From assembly GCF_000170795.1 (NCBI RefSeq), contig NZ_ABCM01000006.1:1-64000 (forward strand): a stretch of DNA of 64,000 nucleotides, written 5' to 3'. The DNA comes from Pedobacter sp. BAL39 (lineage in GTDB: Bacteria; Bacteroidota; Bacteroidia; Sphingobacteriales; Sphingobacteriaceae). Shown piece by piece: positions 34,893 through 44,026 of this stretch (position 1 is the stretch's first letter; every line of letters starts with the position of its first letter). The position numbers were made by a program, and so were the translations under genes. The notes beneath the pieces are model-generated. The model was not told where the DNA came from. It ran no database searches and saw only the letters and a list, made by a program, of their open reading frames with translations.

Positions 34893-35114
34893 ATGAAAAG
34901 TAAAGCTGATTTCTTACGTTCATCAATTGCGATACTACTGGTTGCCCTGCTCCCACTGGGCGTTTATGCCCGTGACACCGCCGCCCATACTGGGCACGAA
35001 TTCAGATACTCCTTTCAGGACAATAAAAAAAGGCAGGAAAAGAAAAAACCTGATGTCAAGGAAGTGCCCAAATCCAGAAAACAGAGTAAACCTGGAAAAC
35101 CAGGCCGGGGCTGA
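34893..35114 (+). CDS. Small exported basic protein
   Basis: 73 residues from ATG 34893 (KSKADFLRSSIAILLVALLPL); the frame is open from 34851 but the upstream residues do not belong to the signal peptide. After cleavage near VYA, about 45 residues remain, rich in Lys, Arg, Gln and Pro (KKRQEKKKPDVKEVPKSRKQ). No domain is recognised. It lies 17 bases before the response regulator and is probably the first gene of that operon, so it may be a ligand or accessory of the sensor. Confidence 0.6.
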   Translation: MKSKADFLRSSIAILLVALLPLGVYARDTAAHTGHEFRYSFQDNKKRQEKKKPDVKEVPKSRKQSKPGKPGRG

Positions 35115-35131
35115 TCAGCAAAAGACCATCT

Positions 35132-35806
35132 ATGAAAGTACTCATTGTTGAAGATGAAAAAACACTTGCATACGAAATGGAAGACTTCCTTAAGAAGGCC
35201 TTCTATGTGTGCGATCTAGCCCATACGATCAAAAGCGGACTGGAGAAAATAGGCGTCAACAGCTATGATTACATTCTGCTGGACCTGGGCCTGCCCGATG
35301 GCGATGGCCTGAGCCTGTTGCCTGCCGCAAAAAAACATAATCCTGATGCCGCCTATGTCATCCTTACCGCCCGTGGTAACCTGGAAGACCGCATTGCAGG
35401 TCTTGACCTGGGGGCGGACGACTACCTGGCAAAACCTTTTTCTTTGCTTGAGCTCCAATCCCGGATGCAGGCCATTGCGCGCCGCAAGTTCAACATTAAA
35501 GAAGAGCTGCTCAGATTAGGTGACTTCAGTATTGACCTTCAGAAAAGAGTCATCCACTGCGGCACCGAACAGATAGAACTGTCGAGAAAAGAATTTGACT
35601 TGTTCAGCTACCTCTTGCTGCACCAAAACCGGGTGCTGACGAGGATGCAGCTGAGTGAACACATCTGGGGCACCTTTGCGGATGACGATTACGATTCCAA
35701 CTATATTGATGCACACATTAAGAATATCAGAAAGAAGCTGAATGTCCATGCCCCCACAGATTTCCTGGAGACCGTAAGGGGTGTCGGTTACAGAATAAAA
35801 AACTAA
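35132..35806 (+). CDS. OmpR-type response regulator
   Basis: 224 residues: receiver 1-115 (VEDE, phospho-acceptor D51 in YILLDLGLPDGDG, LTARG, AKPFSLLEL) and winged-helix domain about 125-222 (LSRKEFDLFSYLLLHQNRV, HIKNIRKKLN, ETVRGVGYRI). Followed by its kinase with a gap of one base, so translation is coupled. Confidence 0.93.
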   Translation: MKVLIVEDEKTLAYEMEDFLKKAFYVCDLAHTIKSGLEKIGVNSYDYILLDLGLPDGDGLSLLPAAKKHNPDAAYVILTARGNLEDRIAGLDLGADDYLAKPFSLLELQSRMQAIARRKFNIKEELLRLGDFSIDLQKRVIHCGTEQIELSRKEFDLFSYLLLHQNRVLTRMQLSEHIWGTFADDDYDSNYIDAHIKNIRKKLNVHAPTDFLETVRGVGYRIKN

Positions 35807-35807
35807 C

Positions 35808-37136
35808 ATGAAGTTATCCACCAAGCTCATCTCCTTCATTACCGGCTCCAAGCTCGCTGTGGTGTTACTGTTCATCATTTCATTGCCTTTCCTTGTGGAT
35901 GGATTGGTATCGGAATACACGAACAACTCCCTTCGCAGACAGCAGGATAAGGTAATCCGGAACGTCAAAAAGAATGGGATACAGCACTACCTGCAGGGTG
36001 ACGATAGCTATGGGAGTTATACCATGCTGAAGGAGGAGTACATCGCGCTGGAGCCTGCAAAATCTGACCTGCGCATAGACACCATCAAAACGGAACAGCG
36101 GGTGGTAGAACAGGACACGCTTACCTACAGGATCCTGATGCATACTTTTGTGGTAGACCAGAAAAGTTACCTGATGGAAATTGGCAAGACCATTGCCAGT
36201 ATTAACCAGTACAATAAACCACTTCAGCGCATCGCCCTTTACGTGCTGATGTCACTGATCGTCTTCACTTTGATCATCGATCTGATTTTTACCCGTATCC
36301 TCATCCAGCCCCTGGGAAAGATCATCAGCACCAGGCTGGTGAACAGGAAGTTTCCTTTCCGCGACCATTCCCCGGCAGTTGCGACCTCAACACAGGATTT
36401 CAAATACCTGGATGAATCGCTGGTCTTACTAATGGAGCAGATCAATGACGCTTTCGAGAAAGAACGAGAGTTTACCGCCAATGCCTCTCATGAGCTGATG
36501 ACGCCGATCAGCATCCTTCAGAATAAAATGGAAAATATGCTGAGTGACGAGCACCTGCCGGACCATATGGCCATGAAGATCGTGGAGATGATGAAAACAT
36601 TGGGCCGCCTGAAGAAAATATCCAACTCTTTGTTGCTCATTTCGAGAATTGAGAATGAGCAGTTTGCGAAAAGTGCTACTGTAAACCTGAAAATACTGAT
36701 CATCGAGGTAATGGAAGAGATCAGCCACAGGCTGACGGATAAAAACCTGCGTATTGACATTAACATCGACAGGGATACAAAATTGAAGCAGGTAAATCAG
36801 GACCTCCTCTTTCAGTTATTCTACAATCTGATCAATAACGCCATCAAATACAATAAGGAAAATGGCAGCATCAGCATCACAGATGAAATGCGGGGCAATG
36901 ACTATCTCATCAACCTCCAGGACACCGGCATAGGCATTACTAAAGAAGAAGTACCGTTTATCTTTGACCGTTTCCGAAAAACAAACCTCAGGGAACAGGT
37001 TGGGTATGGACTTGGACTGGCCATTGTGAAGAGTATCGCCACCTATCACCATATAGACATAAAGGTCGTCTCCGCCTTACAGCAAGGGACAACCTTTACG
37101 CTTACGTTCAGAAATGTAATTTCTGCCCATCCGTAA
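35808..37136 (+). CDS. Sensor histidine kinase of the OmpR pair
   Basis: 442 residues: TM1 about 16-33, a periplasmic sensor of about 110 residues, TM2 about 142-163, then HisKA with TANASHELMTPIS (His228) and a HATPase_c domain with NLINNAIKYN, DTGIGI, FDRFRK and GYGLGLAIVK. The periplasmic domain is tyrosine- and charge-rich with no Cys pair. The pair points toward the two PepSY-like genes at 37198 and 37693. Confidence 0.93.
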   Translation: MKLSTKLISFITGSKLAVVLLFIISLPFLVDGLVSEYTNNSLRRQQDKVIRNVKKNGIQHYLQGDDSYGSYTMLKEEYIALEPAKSDLRIDTIKTEQRVVEQDTLTYRILMHTFVVDQKSYLMEIGKTIASINQYNKPLQRIALYVLMSLIVFTLIIDLIFTRILIQPLGKIISTRLVNRKFPFRDHSPAVATSTQDFKYLDESLVLLMEQINDAFEKEREFTANASHELMTPISILQNKMENMLSDEHLPDHMAMKIVEMMKTLGRLKKISNSLLLISRIENEQFAKSATVNLKILIIEVMEEISHRLTDKNLRIDINIDRDTKLKQVNQDLLFQLFYNLINNAIKYNKENGSISITDEMRGNDYLINLQDTGIGITKEEVPFIFDRFRKTNLREQVGYGLGLAIVKSIATYHHIDIKVVSALQQGTTFTLTFRNVISAHP

Positions 37137-37159
37137 AACCAGTATTTGAAATGTTTGCC

Positions 37160-37180
37160 ACCTGAAGTCGGCCTTCAGGT
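37160..37180. terminator. Convergent-gene stem-loop
   Basis: ACCTGAAG-TCGGC-CTTCAGGT, between the kinase (plus) and the PepSY-like gene (minus); no long T-run. Confidence 0.55.
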
Positions 37181-37197
37181 AGCATCTCCATCAATTC

Positions 37198-37638
37198 TTA
37201 CTGATCGATCCGGATAAACTCACCAGCTTTTGTAAATTTCAACTCCAGTCCGTTAGATAACTTAACCTCCTGATCATTTGTTTCCAGCTCCCATTCAATG
37301 ATGTACTGATCCGGATAATTTGCCTGTACATAAGTCAGAATGGATACCGGAATTACACTGTCGGGAAGTTGCTTCAGGCTTTCGATGTTCTCAATCGCAC
37401 CATTGACATCAAACTCCAGTTTTACGCCGTTGGATAGATATACTTCATATTCGTTTAAGGCGCCCTCACGATCTTTTTCTACCCTGGTAATGGTTGCATC
37501 TCCAAAATGTGTGTTGATATAAGTTTTCGCATTGGCATGCAGCTCATCCTGGCCGACGACCTTATCGTCGTCTTTTTTACAGCTGGAGATTGTCAGGATT
37601 AAGGTCATTGCCAATAAGATGTTTTTAATTGATTTCAT
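37198..37638 (-). CDS. PepSY-like (DUF2874) lipoprotein
   Basis: 146 residues. Signal peptide with lipobox SSC (TISSCKKDDD). Residues 35-145 carry two PepSY-like/BLIP-like repeats: AKTYINTHFGDATITRVEKD with NEYEVYLSNGVKLEFDVNG, and VQANYPDQYIIEWELETN with VKLSNGLELKFTKAGEF. Periplasmic; family function unknown, but members are linked to envelope stress and two-component sensing. 54 bases from the next PepSY-like gene, same direction, so probably co-transcribed. Confidence 0.85.
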   Translation of the reverse strand: MKSIKNILLAMTLILTISSCKKDDDKVVGQDELHANAKTYINTHFGDATITRVEKDREGALNEYEVYLSNGVKLEFDVNGAIENIESLKQLPDSVIPVSILTYVQANYPDQYIIEWELETNDQEVKLSNGLELKFTKAGEFIRIDQ

Positions 37639-37692
37639 AATTTGTGTTTTTAAATAATAAGTAATGTGATATAGATAGATTTTGAATACTCT

Positions 37693-38127
37693 CTAGATGC
37701 GTTTATTGACGCGTTTACCCTCCTGATCGAACACTGCATGTTCCTCATCAGTAAATGTTTTCAGGCAGAGTTTATAGTAGAAGCGTTGGGCGAGCTCAAT
37801 TTTCTCCACCTCATCGACGCGATATCCGGCAAAGTACTTCTTTGCACCATTTCTCACCACTTCGGGTAGCTGATCCGTTCTGAGGTCCTGTTTATGCTTC
37901 ACAATCGCACCACGGTTATTGATCCACAATTCGTGCTCCCTCCTGTTGATTTCGAATTCCGCATTGAAAAGTCCGTTCTCCATTTCCCACTCTACCTTCT
38001 CCGCTTTAGGAAAAGCTTTGTTCATAGAATTGATGACGATCGACGGAACATTTTTCGCTTTTAAATTCTGAGCATAGGCACCAGCGCTTGTCAAAAGGCA
38101 TGCTGATAATATCAATTTATAAATCAT
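37693..38127 (-). CDS. PepSY-like periplasmic protein
   Basis: 144 residues with a non-lipidated signal peptide ending GAYAQ. Pattern VINSMNKAFPKAEKVEWEM, FEINRREHELWINNRGAIV and AKKYFAGYRVDEVEKIEL, YYKLCLKTF is the PepSY-like (PF11396) double repeat. First gene of the pair with 37198. It is flanked by two kinase/regulator pairs, one upstream on the plus strand (35132-37136) and one on the minus strand (38285-40245). Confidence 0.85.
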   Translation of the reverse strand: MIYKLILSACLLTSAGAYAQNLKAKNVPSIVINSMNKAFPKAEKVEWEMENGLFNAEFEINRREHELWINNRGAIVKHKQDLRTDQLPEVVRNGAKKYFAGYRVDEVEKIELAQRFYYKLCLKTFTDEEHAVFDQEGKRVNKRI

Positions 38128-38284
38128 GACTATTTGCTTTAATTGTTAATGACACAAAGAAAGCTGACAAATCTGAAAACAAACGGGAATAGTACAATCT
38201 GCTTGACATGCCTCGCAGTGGGTACTAATTCAAGCAGAAAGATTAGCTGATTTTTTTCAGGCAGCAAATTGTTCAGTCGATCAT

Positions 38285-39571
38285 TCAGTCGACGTTGGAT
38301 ATTTTAGTTGGAAAACGGATGCTGAAGTTATGCTGGCCGTCATAGCGGTAACTTACTTTAAAATCATAGAGGTCGGCAACAGCTTTTACAATTGCAAGTC
38401 CTAGTCCGGTGCTGCTCTTCTGCTTACTTTCTTTTTGAAAACGCTTAAATATACGTTTGGCATCCAGTTCTTCAGCACCTCCAGTATTGCTAAAGGACAG
38501 GCTGGTTTTATCGATGCTGATTTCGATTGTTCCTCCGGCTTGGTTGTGTGTGATGGCATTTTTAAAGAGGTTGGAAAGCATGATCAATGCCAGATCCCTG
38601 TTCATATCCACTTTCAGGATATCCGTAGCGGTTACATTTACCTGCAGGGATTTCATCTCGGTAAAATCACTCAGGTCATATATGACCTGATCTACCAGGC
38701 TATTTATAGAAATAAGTGCCGTATCGCCATACTGCCGGTTTTCAATCTTGGAAAGCAGCAGCAGGCTTTTGTTCAATTTTGAGAATCGTTGGAGCGCATC
38801 GATCACACGGCCGATAGATTCCAGCTGATCATCAGAAAGACCTTCCGTTTCTGCCAGCAATTCCAGTCGGTTCATGCTGATGGCAATGGGCGTCTGCAGC
38901 TCATGTGCTGCATTTTCAATGAATTGCTTCTGACTATTATAAGTGACCACAGAGTGATCGATTAAGGCACTTACCACCTCATTGAGTTCGTTGAATTCCC
39001 TCACTTTGGTATGGGGTGTCTGGATGTGGTCATCCTGATCGAGCCGAAATGTTTTCAGTCGGTTGAGCAACTGGTAAAATGGTGTCCAGGCCTTCCTCAG
39101 CAGCAGATTATTGATCAGTAATACGCTGATCAGTATGACCACATACAGACCTATCATACTGTACAGCAGGTTCCGTACCAGATCGTCTTCCTCCACTGTT
39201 GAAGCCACCACCTTCATCTGATAATATTTACCATCCTGATCGAAAACTGTAGTCAACATCCGGAAGGGCTCGTAATCCTGTTCATTGAGCGTATACATCA
39301 GGGTATCCTGATACAGGTCTTTAAAGGTAATGCCTTTATGCTCCGGAATCTGAGTAATGTAATAGTTATGTTCGGAAAAACCAGATCTGGTAATGGTTCC
39401 CAGATCTTTGGCAACCCGCTGAATAACAAGCATCTTATTGTTCTCCAGTCCATCATCCAGACTATCGTGCACCTCATCAATCATGTTGAGGTAAAACAGT
39501 AGCGCCCAGATACTGATCACGAGCAATAATGCTATAGATAAATATTTGAGGGTATAATTGAGCAGGTTCAT
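38285..39571 (-). CDS. Sensor histidine kinase of the second OmpR pair
   Basis: 428 residues: TM1 about 7-29, a periplasmic domain of about 100 residues, TM2 about 132-156, HisKA with ENAAHELQTPIAISM (His223), and HATPase_c with NLFKNAITHNQ, GGAEELDAKRIFKRFQ and STGLGLAIVKA. The N-terminal Asp of a DxG box reads as SNTGGAEE, a small variation in the G1 region. Start overlaps the regulator stop by 4 bases (ATGA). Confidence 0.92.
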   Translation of the reverse strand: MNLLNYTLKYLSIALLLVISIWALLFYLNMIDEVHDSLDDGLENNKMLVIQRVAKDLGTITRSGFSEHNYYITQIPEHKGITFKDLYQDTLMYTLNEQDYEPFRMLTTVFDQDGKYYQMKVVASTVEEDDLVRNLLYSMIGLYVVILISVLLINNLLLRKAWTPFYQLLNRLKTFRLDQDDHIQTPHTKVREFNELNEVVSALIDHSVVTYNSQKQFIENAAHELQTPIAISMNRLELLAETEGLSDDQLESIGRVIDALQRFSKLNKSLLLLSKIENRQYGDTALISINSLVDQVIYDLSDFTEMKSLQVNVTATDILKVDMNRDLALIMLSNLFKNAITHNQAGGTIEISIDKTSLSFSNTGGAEELDAKRIFKRFQKESKQKSSTGLGLAIVKAVADLYDFKVSYRYDGQHNFSIRFPTKISNVD

Positions 39572-40245
39572 GTGGCAATCAGTTTATAACCTACGCCATA
39601 CACCGCCTGGATCTCTATACGTGGCGCATGATCCTTCAGTTTCTTCCTTAGGTTCCTGATTTGAGAATACATGAACTCATAATCGTCGGCCTGATCCATG
39701 TAATCGCCCCACACCTGTTCCGCGAGGGCGGTTTTATTGACGAGGCGGCTACTGTTGACGGCCAGGTAAACGAGAATATCATATTCTTTTCTATTGAGCA
39801 GCAGCTCTTTCCCATCCACAGTCACTACCCGATCAGATAAATTGATATACATATCGGCCAGTTCCAGGGTTTGGTTACCATCCAATGATTTCCTGCGCAA
39901 TACCGAATTGATGCGTGCATTGAGTTCAGCGATGTGAAAAGGCTTAACGAGGTAGTCGTCTGCCCCCATGTTCAGCCCGGTGATTTTATCTTCCAATGAA
40001 TCTTTGGCAGAAATAATAATGACGTTATCAGATTTCCTCGCCGCTTTCAGTTCGGCAAGCACATCAAGGCCATTACCATCGGGCAGCATGATGTCCAGCA
40101 GAATGCAGTCATATTCAAAAGAAATAATTTTATGCATGGCTTCGGCATAACTGCCGGCAGTCTCGACAATGTATTTTTCTTTTTCCAGGGATTGCCGGAT
40201 CACGTCCAACAGATCAGCTTCATCTTCTACCACCAATAGTTTCAT
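39568..40245 (-). CDS. OmpR-type response regulator (second pair)
   Basis: 225 residues: receiver with VEDE, D51 in CILLDIMLPDGNG, ISAKD and VKPFHIAEL; winged helix with LNRKEYDILVYLAVNSSRL, SQIRNLRKKLK and QAVYGVGYKL. First gene of its operon; the kinase follows with a 4-base overlap. Its sequence is close in design to the regulator at 35132, suggesting an old duplication. Confidence 0.93.
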   Translation of the reverse strand: MKLLVVEDEADLLDVIRQSLEKEKYIVETAGSYAEAMHKIISFEYDCILLDIMLPDGNGLDVLAELKAARKSDNVIIISAKDSLEDKITGLNMGADDYLVKPFHIAELNARINSVLRRKSLDGNQTLELADMYINLSDRVVTVDGKELLLNRKEYDILVYLAVNSSRLVNKTALAEQVWGDYMDQADDYEFMYSQIRNLRKKLKDHAPRIEIQAVYGVGYKLIAT

Positions 40246-40302
40246 AAATACAAATCTGACAAATAAAACTGAAAAGATCCGGGATTAATCGAGACTTAGA
40301 GA

Positions 40303-40812
40303 TCAGACAAAAGCACCATCGGTCTGTTCTCTTCTGAGAACCGAATTGATAAGGATCAGTCCCATCCCCAGCATGATGGACATATCCGCGACATTAAATA
40401 CGCCAGTTTGGAAAATGCCGAAGTCAATGTGGAGGAAGTCCGTTACCGAGCCATACACGATGCGGTCGTAAAGGTTACCAGCACCGCCACCAATAACACA
40501 GCAGATGCCGATGAGCACATACAGAGGCATCTGTTTTCTGCTGAGCACAAAATAAAGGGCGCCGACCAGAACAGCCACTGGCATAACGATCAGCACCAGG
40601 AGCTTCCAGGTATCGTGCATGGCATCCCCAAGACTTAGAAAAGCGCCGGAGTTTTCGACACGGGTAAGCGTAATACGGTCGCTAATGATCCTGATCTGGT
40701 CGTGGTCAGCCACATACATCCTCACCAATTTTTTAGTAAACTGATCGAGACCTACATTGAGCAAGACAATTGCCGCTATCAGGGCCCTGTGGCCAAAATC
40801 TTTCCAATACAT
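40303..40812 (-). CDS. lspA: Lipoprotein signal peptidase (signal peptidase II)
   Basis: 169 residues, four membrane helices. The catalytic aspartates lie in AGNLYDRIVYGSVTDFLHI and FNVADMSIMLG; ENSGAFLSLGD is the other conserved loop. Cleaves the signal peptides of diacylated prolipoproteins at the lipobox, which matches the many lipoproteins in this window. No operon partner is seen; the thioredoxin-like gene is divergent. Confidence 0.95.
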   Translation of the reverse strand: MYWKDFGHRALIAAIVLLNVGLDQFTKKLVRMYVADHDQIRIISDRITLTRVENSGAFLSLGDAMHDTWKLLVLIVMPVAVLVGALYFVLSRKQMPLYVLIGICCVIGGGAGNLYDRIVYGSVTDFLHIDFGIFQTGVFNVADMSIMLGMGLILINSVLRREQTDGAFV

Positions 40813-40873
40813 TTTTCGTAATTTGCTTTTCCCGGGTTCCTTAACTTGCTTAAGTGCTAAATATAGCCAATAG

Positions 40874-40881
40874 TATTTTTG
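40874..40881 (+). promoter_or_regulatory. -7 box (TATTTTTG) of the thioredoxin-like gene
   Basis: Exact TAnnTTTG match 49 bases before the ATG at 40930; a TTG at 40846-40848 could serve as -33 with somewhat long spacing. Confidence 0.5.
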
Positions 40882-40929
40882 AATTCAAATGACATAAATT
40901 AATGACAAGAATCAGATATTAGCAACATC

Positions 40930-41421
40930 ATGAAAAAAATACTGTTCAGTTTTATCATTACCGCTTTTTCGTTGACTGTCAATGCACAAACACAGGCGCC
41001 GGTCCCAGGTACAGCCATGCCCAAAGCGGTGTTTTACAAGGTAAATGGAAGTTCATTCTCCACCGATCAGATCCCGTCAGGAAAACAATCCCTAATCATG
41101 CTTTTCGACGCTACCTGTGAGCACTGCCAGAAAGTAGCTAAAGAGCTTTCCAAACGCAATAAGGAACTGTCGAACATCAATTTTTACATGGTTACGATGG
41201 ATGAAACCAGGTCCATAAATTATTTTATGGACCATTTCGGTGTCGGCCTTAAGGGAATGAAAAACCTGAGCATCCTTCAGGACAAAGACCGTGTATTTAT
41301 TCCATTGTTCCACCCTAAACAATACCCATCGCTTTATCTTTATGGCAGGGATAAAAAGCTGACCTACTATTCCAGCAATGAGAAAGATGTAACCAAGTTT
41401 TTCAAGCTGATCAACCCTTAG
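40930..41421 (+). CDS. Exported thioredoxin-like protein (CEHC)
   Basis: 163 residues with a signal peptide ending VNAQ. Thioredoxin fold: SLIMLFDATCEHCQKVAKEL (active CxxC as CEHC), then NFYMVTMDETRS, FIPLFHPKQYPSLYLYG with the cis-Pro loop, and a terminal helix. It resembles the TlpA/AhpC-TSA-like redoxins of Bacteroidota. Periplasmic thiol redox role, partner unknown. Confidence 0.82.
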   Translation: MKKILFSFIITAFSLTVNAQTQAPVPGTAMPKAVFYKVNGSSFSTDQIPSGKQSLIMLFDATCEHCQKVAKELSKRNKELSNINFYMVTMDETRSINYFMDHFGVGLKGMKNLSILQDKDRVFIPLFHPKQYPSLYLYGRDKKLTYYSSNEKDVTKFFKLINP

Positions 41422-41478
41422 TCGGGTCCTGGTCCATCCTTGGTCAATCGACAATTAATCTGAAAGATCCATTGAGGA

Positions 41479-43515
41479 TCATTTTGTTCCCATCTGATGG
41501 AACAGGAAAGACCAGCGATCGGCAATTTCCTGAATGACCTTATCCATAGGTTTTCCCGCACCATGTCCCGCATTTGTCTGGATGCTGATCATTGTTGGCG
41601 CATCCCCTTGCTGCAGTTCCTGGAGTGTCGCCGCAAACTTAAAAGAATGTGCGGGTACCACGCGGTCATCATGATCAGCAGTTGTGACCAATGTTGCAGG
41701 GTAGCTGACTCCCGCCTTCAGGGCATGCAAAGGAGAATAACGATGTAAATATTCAAACATTTCCTTGCTGTCGTCTGCCGTCCCATAGTCGAACGCCCAA
41801 CCCGCACCAGCGGTAAACTGATGATAGCGCAGCATATCCAGTACGCCTACTGCGGGAAAGGCAACTTTAAAGAGGTCCGGACGCTGGGTGATCACCGCAC
41901 CAACCAGCAGACCACCATTAGACCCACCCATCACGGCAAGATATTCTTTAGAAGTGTACTTCGCCCCGATCAGGTATTCAGCGGCAGCAATGAAATCATC
42001 AAACACATTTTGCTTTTGCATCTTTGTTCCGGCAAGGTGCCAGGCTTCGCCATACTCTCCGCCTCCACGCAGGTTTGCGACCGCGTACACGCCTCCCCGT
42101 TCCAGTAGCACAATGTTTCCGGTACTGAATGCAGGGGTCAGGCTAACGTTGAAACCTCCATACCCATACAAAACCGTTGGGTTTGTACCATCCAGCACGA
42201 GCCCTTTTTTGTGCGTAATGATCATCGGAACAGCAGTACCATCTTTTGAACGGTAAAATACCTGTCTGGATTCAAACTGTTGAGGATCGAATTGCAAACC
42301 AGAATTTCGGTACAAAGCGGATGTGCCTGTGACCGTATCATATCTGAATATGGTTGCCGGATAAGTATAAGACGTAAACGTATAATAAAGCGTCGTTTCA
42401 GTTGCTTTTCCGGAAAAGCCAGTGGCCGTTCCGATACCAGGGAGTGCTACTTCATATTCCAGTTTCCCTTTGCGGTCATACTGTATTACCAGTGAAATCG
42501 CGTCTTTGATGTAGTTGGCAAACAATTTCCCTCCGCAGGTACCCACTGAAAGGACATGTTCTTTTTCCGGAATGAGGGTCTGCCAGTATTCAGGCTGTGG
42601 TTTTGACGCATGGACCGTCACGACACGTCCATTCTGGGCGTCCAGATTGGTATAAAAGAAAAGTGTATCCCCATCGTTATCGACGAGGTCGTGGTTTTTG
42701 TCAAAATTATCCACCACCGTAACAATTGGGGCATTAGCTACACGCAGGTCTTTGAGGAAAAGCTCATTGCCCGATGTAGAATTTGCGGCAGAAATGATCA
42801 GGAAGCGTTCATCTTCCGTAAGACCTGCACTGATGTACCTTCGAGGGAGGGATGGACCACCAAAAACCAGCTGATCGTTTGCTTGCGGTTCGGTCAGCTG
42901 ATGGAAATAAAGTTTATGCTGCGTAGTCATTCCCGACAGCTGGCTGCCTTCAGCGGGCTTATCATAACTACTGTAATAAAAACCTTCGTTACCCTGCCAA
43001 GCCACACCTGAGAATTTAACATCCTGTAGTACGACACCCATCTGCATACGGTCTTCAACATTCCAGACCAACACCCTGTTCCAATCGGAGCCGCCGTCAG
43101 ACAACTTAAAGGCCACGAGACTCCCATCTTTGGAGAAGCTCACACCCGTTAAAGATGTACTGCCATCACTGGAAAAAGTATTGGGGTCAAAGAAAACTTC
43201 CGGGACGGCTTCTCCTTGCTGACGATATAGGACGCTTTGGTTCTGCAGTCCGGTATTTTTATAGAAATATGTATAATTCCCTTCCTGAAAGGGAGCTGAG
43301 AATTTTTCATAGTCCATCAGTTGTTTTAACCGGGTATTGATTTCAGTCCGGTAAGGGATTTCGGACAAATATTCCTGGGTTAGCTCATTTTGTGCCTCCA
43401 CCCAGGAATGGGTATCCGCGGAACGGTCATCTTCCAGCCAGCGATAAGGGTCAGGAACAGGAGTATCAAAATAGGTGTCAACAACAGTTTCTTTTTTAGA
43501 ATTCGGGTATATCAT
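41479..43515 (-). CDS. Prolyl oligopeptidase family serine peptidase (S9A)
   Basis: 678 residues, the typical length. N-terminal DPYRWLEDD is the family hallmark; residues 75-420 form a beta-propeller lid; the C-terminal hydrolase carries GGSNGGLLVG (Ser532), TADHDDRVVPAHSF (Asp) and NAGHGAGKP (His). Cleaves short peptides after proline. No signal peptide, so probably cytosolic. Four bases downstream of the Nudix gene, so likely the second gene of one unit. Confidence 0.95.
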   Translation of the reverse strand: MIYPNSKKETVVDTYFDTPVPDPYRWLEDDRSADTHSWVEAQNELTQEYLSEIPYRTEINTRLKQLMDYEKFSAPFQEGNYTYFYKNTGLQNQSVLYRQQGEAVPEVFFDPNTFSSDGSTSLTGVSFSKDGSLVAFKLSDGGSDWNRVLVWNVEDRMQMGVVLQDVKFSGVAWQGNEGFYYSSYDKPAEGSQLSGMTTQHKLYFHQLTEPQANDQLVFGGPSLPRRYISAGLTEDERFLIISAANSTSGNELFLKDLRVANAPIVTVVDNFDKNHDLVDNDGDTLFFYTNLDAQNGRVVTVHASKPQPEYWQTLIPEKEHVLSVGTCGGKLFANYIKDAISLVIQYDRKGKLEYEVALPGIGTATGFSGKATETTLYYTFTSYTYPATIFRYDTVTGTSALYRNSGLQFDPQQFESRQVFYRSKDGTAVPMIITHKKGLVLDGTNPTVLYGYGGFNVSLTPAFSTGNIVLLERGGVYAVANLRGGGEYGEAWHLAGTKMQKQNVFDDFIAAAEYLIGAKYTSKEYLAVMGGSNGGLLVGAVITQRPDLFKVAFPAVGVLDMLRYHQFTAGAGWAFDYGTADDSKEMFEYLHRYSPLHALKAGVSYPATLVTTADHDDRVVPAHSFKFAATLQELQQGDAPTMISIQTNAGHGAGKPMDKVIQEIADRWSFLFHQMGTK

Positions 43516-43519
43516 ATAT

Positions 43520-43912
43520 TCAATTCGTTAAGGTAAATAGGTAATCGTGCACCACAGGAATATCAGCTTCCGCCCAGTCGCACCCACTCAGTTGAGGAGC
43601 TTCAAGCCAATGTACCGCAGCATGCTCACGGAGCTCAATTGCTCCCGACTGCAATTTACAGATGAATGGCATCAAGCGGATCGCGAAATCCGGATATTGA
43701 TGTTCATGAACGGGCAGCGCCTCTACAGGCAGAATATGGAGGTTGAGTTCCTCCTGTATTTCCCTCACCAACGCAGCTTCAGGGCTTTCACCAGGTTCCA
43801 GCTTCCCTCCCGGGAATTCCATTTTGAGGGGCAATCGCATGACTGCGCTGCGCTGAGCCACCAGCACCTGCTGCTCGTCATTGACAATTATAGCACAACA
43901 GACATCGATCAT
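43520..43912 (-). CDS. Nudix hydrolase (MutT-like)
   Basis: 130 residues from ATG 43912 (IDVCCAIIVNDEQQVLVAQR); the frame is open to 43945 but the extension is not typical. The Nudix box runs from G36 to L58 with GGKLEPGE, REIQEEL and the catalytic Glu residues in place; the Gly near the end of the consensus is replaced by N57. The size and the LxMPF/QSG pattern fit (8-oxo)-dGTP diphosphatases that sanitise nucleotides. First gene of a unit with the prolyl oligopeptidase. Confidence 0.88.
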   Translation of the reverse strand: MIDVCCAIIVNDEQQVLVAQRSAVMRLPLKMEFPGGKLEPGESPEAALVREIQEELNLHILPVEALPVHEHQYPDFAIRLMPFICKLQSGAIELREHAAVHWLEAPQLSGCDWAEADIPVVHDYLFTLTN

Positions 43913-43954
43913 GACCGAAGGTAAAAAAATAGGGAGCGTGGTCAAACTCAGGAC

Positions 43955-43984
43955 AAAAAAAAACTCCGTTCCCGGAGTTTTTTT
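43955..43984 (-). terminator. Terminator of the DUF4397 gene
   Basis: ACTCCG-TTCC-CGGAGT with A-run on the left and T-run on the right; works in both directions but serves the minus-strand gene ending at 44027. Confidence 0.85.
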
Positions 43985-44026
43985 ATAATCAGATTATAAC
44001 TTGTGTGTATTGATAACGACTACAGA

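Noticed and set aside
38270..38296. Direct repeat TTCAGTCGA after the second kinase
   Set aside because: Two copies only, partly in coding sequence; no functional reading.
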